DNA of 57,055 nt from Rhodospirillales bacterium (GTDB taxonomy: Bacteria > Pseudomonadota > Alphaproteobacteria > CACIAM-22H2), in NCBI GenBank assembly GCA_947445225.1, contig CANFCX010000003.1, forward strand, positions 1 to 57,055, given 5' to 3'. A model generated the notes under the pieces. That model saw only the letters and a program-made list of their open reading frames with translations. It was not told the DNA's origin and ran no database searches. The position numbers were made by a program, and so were the translations under genes. Below are positions 51,206 to 57,055 of this stretch, one piece after another; positions within the stretch are counted from its first letter, which is position 1, and each line of letters starts with the position of its first letter.

Positions 51206-51808
51206 ATGAGCCAGAGACGCCAGGTGACCGCGGCCGAAATCCTGCCGCTTGAGGACTACAACCGAAAACGCCCGGCAAAACGGCGGGAGATGGTGGTTCT
51301 CAAGGCGAGGCGGCGCATGGAAGTCGGCCCGTTCGCCATGTTCAATTTCGAGAACTACGACACGATGTGGTACCAAATTCACGAGATGCTGGCGATCGAG
51401 AAGGGCGCCGAGGCGCAGCTCAAAGAGGAGCTGGCCGCCTATAACCCCTTGATTCCGAACGGTCGCGAACTCGTCGCCACGGTCATGTTCGAAATCGAGG
51501 ACCCAGTTCGGCGGGGCCGGGTTCTCGCCCAACTCGGCGGCGTCGAGCATTCGGCCTTTCTAACCGTAGGCGGCGACCGTATCGTGGGACAAAGCGAAGA
51601 CGACTCGGAGCGAACGCGCGCCGATGGCAAGGCCTCGGCGGTGCAATTCGTGCATTTCCCATTTTCGCCGGCTCAGATCGAAGTTTTCCGGAGATCCGGG
51701 GCGCAAATCGTTCTTGGCTTCGATCATCCCAACTATCGCCATATGGCGGTGATGCCCGACGACGTCCGCCGGGAATTGGCCGCGGATTTCGAGGCGCCAC
51801 CTGCTTAA
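51206..51808 (+). CDS. DUF3501 family protein
   Basis: The 200-residue soluble protein has the conserved blocks ITAAEILPLEDY-like, RREMVVLKARRRMEVGPF, FNFENYDTMWYQIHEML, PNGRELVATVMFEIED and VQFVHFPFSPAQIEVF. The family has no known activity but occurs mainly with rubrerythrin and the GlpC-like protein, as here. The 20-base gap to the GlpC-like gene implies one transcript. It has no cysteine cluster, so a direct redox role is not obvious. Confidence 0.9.
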   Translation: MSQRRQVTAAEILPLEDYNRKRPAKRREMVVLKARRRMEVGPFAMFNFENYDTMWYQIHEMLAIEKGAEAQLKEELAAYNPLIPNGRELVATVMFEIEDPVRRGRVLAQLGGVEHSAFLTVGGDRIVGQSEDDSERTRADGKASAVQFVHFPFSPAQIEVFRRSGAQIVLGFDHPNYRHMAVMPDDVRRELAADFEAPPA

Positions 51809-51927
51809 GTTAGATGGCCGCAGCAACGGTTCGCATCGCCCGGCGATCCGTGTATAGATTGGGGACGCGTTTGGACGGCGCGCGGCGCGCGCGGTCCATC
51901 TCGAGGTTCGGCCAATACACGCGCGGC

Positions 51928-51959
51928 TGATCCGAACAACGGCCGGCCATCGTATGACA
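51928..51959 (+). promoter_or_regulatory. Second RpoE/ECF11-type promoter, upstream of the MBL-fold hydrolase gene
   Basis: TGATCC (51928-51933), 17 bases, then CGTATGACA (51951-51959). The -35 hexamer and the nine -10 bases are identical to those before the sigma-chrR operon, with one base more in the spacer. It lies 44 bases before the hydrolase start. Confidence 0.7.
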
Positions 51960-52003
51960 ATAACCAAACAGCGCGTGGAGCAAAGAGTAGCAGGGGGACG
52001 ACG

Positions 52004-52828
52004 ATGAGCTTCAAGCTCAAATTCTGGGGTGTGCGCGGGAGTATTGCTTGTCCGTCGCCGAGGCATATCGCCTTTGGTGGCAACACCAGCTGCATCGAGG
52101 TCACATGCGGTAGCCATCGCATCATCCTCGACGCCGGGACGGGCATCCGCGGTCTCGGTCATTGGCTGCTCAAGAAGAACATCAATCGCGCCACCATTTT
52201 GTTGACGCACACGCATTGGGATCACATCAACGGGTTTCCCTTCTTCTCGCCCGCCTATCACCCCAACCACGAGTTCCGGCTCATGGCCGGCCAACTTTCG
52301 GACAAGGGCGGCATCAAGAACATCCTGGCTGGCCAAATGGCCACGCCGACATTCCCGGTGCCGATCGAGACAATGCGGGCAAAGATCGCGTTCGAGGATT
52401 TTCGCGCCGGCGACACCTTTACAGTCGAGAACGGGGTTACCATCAAGACCGCCCCGCTCAATCATCCCGACGGCGCCACCGGATACCGGATCGAATATCG
52501 GGGCAAGTCGCTGTGTTATGTCACCGACACCGAACATGTGCCCGGCAGGCTCGACCAAAACATCCTGGCCCTGATCGAAGGCGCCGAATACGTGATCTAT
52601 GATTCCACCTACACCGATGCCGAGTTCAAGAACAAGGTCGGTTGGGGCCATTCCACCTGGGAAGAAGGCGTCCGCCTCTGCCAGGCCGCCAATGCGAAAT
52701 CCTTGGTCATCTTCCATCACGATCCCGACCACGAGGATCTGTTCATGGAAGAATTGGAGGCCAAGGCGCGCATCACCTGGTCGCAGACCATCGTCGCCCG
52801 CGAACATATGCGGCTGATGATCGCCTAA
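52004..52828 (+). CDS. Metallo-beta-lactamase-fold hydrolase
   Basis: The 274-residue protein resembles the PhnP/RNase Z side of the MBL superfamily. It has KFWGVRGSIACPSP and GGNTSCIEV at the N terminus, the zinc motif HTHWDH (69-74), APLNHPDGATGYRIE, VTDTEH and the late IFHHDPDHED. These enzymes cleave cyclic or linear phosphodiesters such as nucleotides or tRNA ends. The substrate is unknown, and cAMP is one possibility in view of the CHASE2 cyclase 5 kb away. The start follows AGGGGGACG. The RpoE-type promoter suggests induction by photo-oxidative stress. Confidence 0.9.
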   Translation: MSFKLKFWGVRGSIACPSPRHIAFGGNTSCIEVTCGSHRIILDAGTGIRGLGHWLLKKNINRATILLTHTHWDHINGFPFFSPAYHPNHEFRLMAGQLSDKGGIKNILAGQMATPTFPVPIETMRAKIAFEDFRAGDTFTVENGVTIKTAPLNHPDGATGYRIEYRGKSLCYVTDTEHVPGRLDQNILALIEGAEYVIYDSTYTDAEFKNKVGWGHSTWEEGVRLCQAANAKSLVIFHHDPDHEDLFMEELEAKARITWSQTIVAREHMRLMIA

Positions 52829-52841
52829 AGGTCCCGGCCGG

Positions 52842-53384
52842 CTATTTGGCGGTTTCGTCCGGCGTCGGGCCCCAGATATCGGTTCGTTTGAGCCATCCGA
52901 CCAGGCCGGCGACTTCGATTCGGCACCATTGGACCTCGCATGCGCGCATGGTCCCGATGACACCGGGCTCGATGCGGGCGAGGATGACGGAGTCCTCGGC
53001 GGGTTTGCGATACAGTACCCGGACCTCCCCAGTGACGAGCACGTTGCGGGCGGTGGAGAGCATGCTTTGATGCACCCAGCCTTCGGTGCCCTGCCAATCC
53101 CTGATTTTCCGCCAGTTTTCGAATTGGGCGACGACCTCGACCGGCAATTGCCGCCGGCGGTAAACCCAATCAACCGGGTAACGCACGCCCGGCCCTGTGC
53201 GCAGATTTACTTCGTCGGCGCGGAGGCTGGCAAAACGCGGCGGGGCCGGATCGGCGGCCTGAGACAATGCCGGGATCAGAACCGCGGCGACAACAACCGC
53301 CAGAATGGCCAGCCGCCTCCAAACCGGGGAAGCGGCTGGACATTCCAAGATGCGCTTGCTATGGACCGCGCGGGAGCGTGCCAT
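52842..53384 (-). CDS. Exported SH3-domain protein
   Basis: The 180-residue protein has a signal peptide (VWRRLAILAVVVAAVLIPALSQA, cleavage near AAD) and two bacterial SH3b domains: the first around LRADEVNLRTGPGVRYPV with GTEGWVHQSML, the second around RVLYRKPAED with WCRIEVAGLVGWL. It probably binds peptidoglycan or an envelope protein. The ATG shares bases with the start codon of the divergent dehydrogenase and has a poor ribosome site. A TTG 12 codons later (before ECPAASP) would give a more usual signal peptide. Confidence 0.85.
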   Translation of the reverse strand: MARSRAVHSKRILECPAASPVWRRLAILAVVVAAVLIPALSQAADPAPPRFASLRADEVNLRTGPGVRYPVDWVYRRRQLPVEVVAQFENWRKIRDWQGTEGWVHQSMLSTARNVLVTGEVRVLYRKPAEDSVILARIEPGVIGTMRACEVQWCRIEVAGLVGWLKRTDIWGPTPDETAK

Positions 53385-54369
53385 GACTTCTAGAAAACCC
53401 CTCGTCTTCGTCACCCGGAAATTGCCCGACGTCATCGAGACCCGGATGATGGAGCTATTTCAGACACGGCTCAACCTCGACGATCATCCCATGGGGCAGG
53501 CGGAGCTGATCGAAGCCGCCAAGACCGCGCATGTTCTCGTTCCCACCGTTACCGACCGCATCGATTCGGGTGTGTTGTCCCAGGCCGGCCCCGATCTGCG
53601 CCTGATTGCCTCGTTCGGCACCGGCGTCGACCATATCGACCTTGCCACCGCGCGCAGTCGCGGCATCACCGTCACCAACACGCCGGGCGTGTTGACCGAG
53701 GACACGGCCGATATGACGATGGCCTTGATCCTCGCCGTTCCGCGGCGGTTGACCGAAGGCGAAAGGCTGGTGCGCGCGGGTGGGTGGAGCGGCTGGAGCC
53801 CCACTTTCATGCTCGGCAACCGAATTTGGGGCAAACGGCTGGGGATCATCGGCATGGGCCGGATCGGCACCGCCGTCGCCCGCCGGGCCCGCGGATTCGG
53901 TCTTTCGATCCATTACCACAACCGGCGCCGCGTCGACCCCGCGTTGGAGGCCGAACTCGAGGCCACATATTGGGAGAGTCTCGACCAGATGCTGGCCCAT
54001 ATGGACATCGTTTCGGTCAACTGCCCACACACGCCGGCGACCTATCATTTGCTCTCGGCCCGGCGGCTCAAACTTCTGCGTCCGCATGCCTATGTCGTCA
54101 ACACCGCGCGCGGCGAGGTCATCGACGAAAACGCCTTGGCCCGCATGCTCATCAGCCGGGAAATTCGCGGTGCGGGTCTGGACGTCTATGAAAACGAACC
54201 TTCGATCAACCCCAAGCTGCTCCAGCTCGAAAACGTCGTGCTGCTTCCCCATATGGGCTCCGCCACCATGGAAGGCCGCGTCGACATGGGAGAGAAGGTC
54301 ATTATCAACATCAAGACCTTCGTCGACGGCCATGCCCCGCCTGATCGCGTGATCGAAACGATGTTCTGA
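53383..54369 (+). CDS. D-isomer-specific 2-hydroxyacid dehydrogenase (glyoxylate/hydroxypyruvate reductase type)
   Basis: NAD(P)H-dependent reduction of 2-oxo acids such as glyoxylate or hydroxypyruvate. The 328-residue protein has the nucleotide motif GIIGMGRIGTAVARRARGFG, the catalytic Arg in VNTARGEVIDE, Glu in LDVYENEP and His in LLPHMGSAT. FGTGVDHID and TPGVLTEDTADMTMALIL also fit the glyoxylate reductase group. The start follows GGGAG and overlaps the start of the divergent SH3 gene. The physiological substrate is not resolved. Confidence 0.92.
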   Translation: MTSRKPLVFVTRKLPDVIETRMMELFQTRLNLDDHPMGQAELIEAAKTAHVLVPTVTDRIDSGVLSQAGPDLRLIASFGTGVDHIDLATARSRGITVTNTPGVLTEDTADMTMALILAVPRRLTEGERLVRAGGWSGWSPTFMLGNRIWGKRLGIIGMGRIGTAVARRARGFGLSIHYHNRRRVDPALEAELEATYWESLDQMLAHMDIVSVNCPHTPATYHLLSARRLKLLRPHAYVVNTARGEVIDENALARMLISREIRGAGLDVYENEPSINPKLLQLENVVLLPHMGSATMEGRVDMGEKVIINIKTFVDGHAPPDRVIETMF

Positions 54370-54378
54370 TCGGGCGCC

Positions 54379-54783
54379 CTACCACGGCATGAAGCAATCG
54401 TAGTTGCGCTGGGCGACGATCCGCCCCTGGCGAAATTCAAAGAACACGGCGAAATGGGCCTTCATCGTCGCTCCGGCCGGCAGGGTGCCCAGAGCCACGC
54501 GCAACGTGGCTTCCCAAAAGGCCTCGATCGCGACCTGGTCGCCATTGGCGACGGCGTTGCGGATGTCAAAACGTTGGTTGGCCACGATCTTCTGCCCGCG
54601 TTCCGCGGCATCGAGAATGGCGGCCAGATCGCGCCGCGCGCCTTGGGCCATGAGCCGGTTTGGAAATTCCTCCTGCACGACTTCGGGATCGTAGAATTTC
54701 GCGAGGTCCTCTCCGGTGGCACCCCGCTCGATAGCGCGAAGACATTCGCGTACGATTGCGATGGGGTCGCTCGACGTTTCCAT
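54379..54783 (-). CDS. NTF2-like (SnoaL) fold protein
   Basis: The 134-residue cytosolic protein has helix DPIAIVRECLRAIERGATGEDLAKFY and YDPEVVQEEFPN, then the sheet with VANGDQVAIEAFWEATLRV, MKAHFAVFFEFRQGRIVAQRNYDCF. This is the pattern of SnoaL-like ketosteroid-isomerase or hydratase folds and of many stress-related small proteins. No catalytic residues can be assigned with confidence. It converges on the dehydrogenase gene nine bases away. Confidence 0.85.
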   Translation of the reverse strand: METSSDPIAIVRECLRAIERGATGEDLAKFYDPEVVQEEFPNRLMAQGARRDLAAILDAAERGQKIVANQRFDIRNAVANGDQVAIEAFWEATLRVALGTLPAGATMKAHFAVFFEFRQGRIVAQRNYDCFMPW

Positions 54784-54892
54784 TCTTGATGCCTCACTTG
54801 TCTGTTCGGGCGGATCGGTTGGATGGCGGCTGGGGTAAGGCTCATACGAAGACCGGCGGGCAATGGGCGCGCGGTCGATCCGGGGCGGCGCG

Positions 54893-55927
54893 ATGATAGT
54901 TCTTGGCATTGAAACCAGTTGCGATGAAACGGCGGCGGCCATCGTAACCGGCGACCGCGCGGTGTTGTCCGATCTCGTGTTGTCGCAACTTGAAATCCAT
55001 CGGCCGTTCGGCGGCGTGGTTCCGGAGATCGCCGCGCGTGCTCATCTCGAACACCTCGATTCCCTGATTGGGCGCGCCGTCACCGCCGCCGGGGTGGGAT
55101 TTCACGACCTCGACGCCATCGCGGCGACGGCCGGCCCGGGGCTGATCGGCGGGCTCATTGTCGGCGTGACCATGGCCAAAGCGATTGCCTGTGTGCATGA
55201 TTTGCCTTTCATCGCGGTCAATCACCTGGAAGGACACGCGTTGAGCGCGAATTTGGCCGAGATCGTCAGCTTTCCCTATTTGCTGTTGCTTGTCTCCGGC
55301 GGCCATTGCCAGTTGCTGATCGTCGAGGATGTCGGCCGCTATCGGCGATTGGGCGGCACGCTCGACGATGCCATTGGCGAGGCATTCGACAAGACGGCGA
55401 AACTCCTGGGACTCAGTTATCCGGGCGGTCCGGCGGTGGAGCGGGCCGCCGCCCGCGGGGATGTCGGGCGGTTTACCTTGCCGCGCCCGATGGTCGGACG
55501 GCCGGGCTGCGATTTTTCCTTTTCCGGCTTGAAGACCGCCGTCGCCCGCGCGGTCGAAACTCTGCCCGCCGGCCCCTTGGCGGATCGAGACGTCGCCGAT
55601 CTTGCCGCCGGCTTTCAGGCCGCCGCGGCGGACGTCGTGGACGATCGCACGGCAAACGCCATCGCGGCTTTCAAGCGGAGTCACCCGTCCGGCGAATCCC
55701 TGGTCGTGGCCGGGGGCGTCGCCGCCAATCAGGTCCTGCGCACGCGCCTGAAGGCATTAGCCGCCCGCAACGACCTCCGCTTCATCGCGCCGCCGCCGCG
55801 CCTTTGCACCGACAATGCCGCCATGATCGCGTGGGTCGGGATTGAACGGCTGCGGCGCGGCCTTGTCGATGGGATGGACTTCGCGGCGCGACCGCGGTGG
55901 CCACTCGAATCGATGGGGGCGCCATGA
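54893..55927 (+). CDS. tsaD: tRNA N6-adenosine threonylcarbamoyltransferase
   Basis: Transfers threonylcarbamoyl to A37 of ANN-decoding tRNAs, acting with TsaB, TsaC and TsaE. The 344-residue protein has the N-terminal [22 protein letters not shown], the metal motif NHLEGH (His111, His115), [22 protein letters not shown]-type loop, YPGGPAVE and the C-terminal [10 protein letters not shown] with the third metal ligand. The start follows GGGGCGG. gpsA follows 25 bases later, the usual alphaproteobacterial pair. Confidence 0.96.
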   Translation: MIVLGIETSCDETAAAIVTGDRAVLSDLVLSQLEIHRPFGGVVPEIAARAHLEHLDSLIGRAVTAAGVGFHDLDAIAATAGPGLIGGLIVGVTMAKAIACVHDLPFIAVNHLEGHALSANLAEIVSFPYLLLLVSGGHCQLLIVEDVGRYRRLGGTLDDAIGEAFDKTAKLLGLSYPGGPAVERAAARGDVGRFTLPRPMVGRPGCDFSFSGLKTAVARAVETLPAGPLADRDVADLAAGFQAAAADVVDDRTANAIAAFKRSHPSGESLVVAGGVAANQVLRTRLKALAARNDLRFIAPPPRLCTDNAAMIAWVGIERLRRGLVDGMDFAARPRWPLESMGAP

Positions 55928-55952
55928 TGGGCTCGTTCCGGCGGTCCCGGCC

Positions 55953-56957
55953 ATGAAACATGTCGGGATCATCGGCGCCGGCGCTTGGGGCACCGCGCTG
56001 GCCCTCGTCGCCAGCCGCGCCGGCCGTTCCACTCTGGTCTGGGCGTTGGAGCCCGAAGTGGCGGCCGACATCAACACCAACCATAGGAACGAGGCGTTGC
56101 TTCCCGGCATCGAACTCGATCCGTCCATCCGCGCGACCGGTGATTTGGCCGCCGCCGCCGCCGCCGACATCGTGTTGTTGACGGTGCCGGCTCAATTCAT
56201 GCGCGGGGTCGTTGCCAAATTGGCGCCAGATCTGCGGGCCGGCGCGCCGGTAGTGATCTGCGCCAAGGGCATCGAAATCGAGACCGGTGCGTTGATGAGC
56301 GAGGTTGTCGCGTCGTCCTTGCCGCGCGCCCCGTACGCGGTTCTCTCCGGGCCGACCTTCGCCGACGAAATCGCGCGCGGTTTGCCGGCCGCGGCGACGC
56401 TGGCCTGTACCGACACGGTTCTTGGCCGGCGGATCGTGGAGGCGATTGGCGGGTCGTTCTTCCGGCCCTATCTGGCCGACGATCCGATCGGGGCGCAGGT
56501 TGGCGGCGCGGTGAAGAACACCATCGCCATCGGCTGCGGGATCGTGACGGGAAGACAGTTAGGGCACAGCGCGCGCGCCGCGCTCATCACGCGCGGCTTG
56601 GCCGAAATGGCCCGTCTGGCGGTCGCGTGCGGCGGCCGCGCGGAGACCATGATGGGGTTGTCCGGGATCGGCGATCTGACGTTGACCTGCAATGCCGAGA
56701 AATCGCGGAACTATGCCCTCGGCGTCGCCCTGGGCGGGGGGGCGCGGCTCGCCGACATACTCGCCGGACGGCGGTCGGTCGTCGAGGGAGTCTATACCGC
56801 AACCGCGGTGACAAGACTGGCGAACCGGCTGGGGGTCGACGTCCCGATCTGCGAGGCGGTGAACGCCATTTTACATGGCGGGGCGGACATCGGTGCGTCG
56901 ATCGAGGCCCTGCTGGCCCGGCCCTTCCGCAGCGAAGGTTTGGGTGTCCTGGCCTGA
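55953..56957 (+). CDS. gpsA: NAD(P)H-dependent glycerol-3-phosphate dehydrogenase
   Basis: Makes sn-glycerol-3-phosphate from dihydroxyacetone phosphate for phospholipid synthesis. The 334-residue protein has the nucleotide motif IGAGAWGTALA, the NTNHRNEALLPGI loop, ICAKGIE, LSGPTFADEIARGLPAA, the catalytic lysine in GAVKNTIAIGCGI and GLSGIGDLTLTC. It probably shares a transcript with tsaD and with the gene that begins at the right edge. Confidence 0.96.
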   Translation: MKHVGIIGAGAWGTALALVASRAGRSTLVWALEPEVAADINTNHRNEALLPGIELDPSIRATGDLAAAAAADIVLLTVPAQFMRGVVAKLAPDLRAGAPVVICAKGIEIETGALMSEVVASSLPRAPYAVLSGPTFADEIARGLPAAATLACTDTVLGRRIVEAIGGSFFRPYLADDPIGAQVGGAVKNTIAIGCGIVTGRQLGHSARAALITRGLAEMARLAVACGGRAETMMGLSGIGDLTLTCNAEKSRNYALGVALGGGARLADILAGRRSVVEGVYTATAVTRLANRLGVDVPICEAVNAILHGGADIGASIEALLARPFRSEGLGVLA

Positions 56958-57047
56958 ACGCGGTCCGGTCGAGGGCCGGCCCGGTTACGGCGTCGCTTGG
57001 CGGCACCGCCGGCTTGCTTTAGCCTCCGGCCAAAGGCGGAGGACGCG

Positions 57048-57055
57048 ATGGATTA
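57048..57055 (+). CDS. Start of a further gene (only the first codons)
   Basis: An ATG preceded by GGCGGAGGACGCG at good spacing, in the same direction as tsaD-gpsA and 90 bases after gpsA. Only two codons and part of a third lie in the window, so the product is unknown. Confidence 0.4.

Overview
The window is a gene-dense piece of a high-GC alphaproteobacterial chromosome, most likely of the order Rhodospirillales. This is inferred from the gene content: an Irr-type Fur regulator, an IalB-like protein, an RpoE-ChrR pair, hemC-hemD followed by a mitofilin-like gene and hemY, a rubrerythrin/GlpC-like/DUF3501 trio, and the VC_2705-type symporter module. I see no rRNA, tRNA, CRISPR array, phage or intact insertion sequence. 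Almost all of the sequence is coding, with many ATGA or GTGA stop/start overlaps and no gene-free stretch above 300 bases.

Layout. Bases 1-4.3 kb carry the start of argG, an rlmN-ialB pair, and divergently an ECF sigma/anti-sigma (RpoE-ChrR type) operon behind a near-ideal cognate promoter. 4.3-12 kb holds housekeeping and metabolic genes: a TrmH-like methyltransferase, a type-III L-asparaginase, a SAM methyltransferase, an EEP-family hydrolase, acetoacetyl-CoA synthetase, YciI, an EamA transporter, a small metalloprotease and a uracil-DNA glycosylase-like protein. 12.3-16.2 kb has an ABC exporter, then a low-molecular-weight phosphatase and a fructosamine-kinase-like gene that together look like a protein-deglycation pair, and convergent thpR. 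16.2-21 kb has tesA divergent from ybbA-ybbP, then a Bax-inhibitor-1 gene with its own promoter and terminator. 21.1-23.9 kb is a three-gene lipid A/envelope glycosylation operon. 24-25.4 kb encodes a GAF/HD-GYP c-di-GMP phosphodiesterase.

25.9-32.4 kb is the most unusual part. A membrane-tethered DEDDh exonuclease, a CBS/DUF294 nucleotidyltransferase and an unrecognised helical protein sit beside a divergent DUF4212/sodium:solute symporter operon, whose leader holds a long hairpin and whose transporter contains an EF-hand-like loop. Three small membrane proteins of unknown function follow. 32.8-36.8 kb has coaBC-dut and an Rrf2 regulator-cysK-moeB run. 36.9-46.8 kb has hemC-hemD-mitofilin-hemY, two tandem TPR glycosyltransferase-like genes and a CHASE2 adenylate cyclase.

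46.9-51.8 kb has tolC divergent from irr. The space between them holds a perfect 58-bp palindrome that covers the -35 element of the predicted tolC promoter. An Irr-box sequence then precedes rubrerythrin, a GlpC-like Fe-S protein and DUF3501, probably an iron-responsive peroxide-reducing module. 52-57 kb has a metallo-beta-lactamase-fold hydrolase behind a second RpoE-type promoter, an SH3 protein divergent from a 2-hydroxyacid dehydrogenase, an NTF2-like protein, tsaD and gpsA, and the first codons of one more gene.
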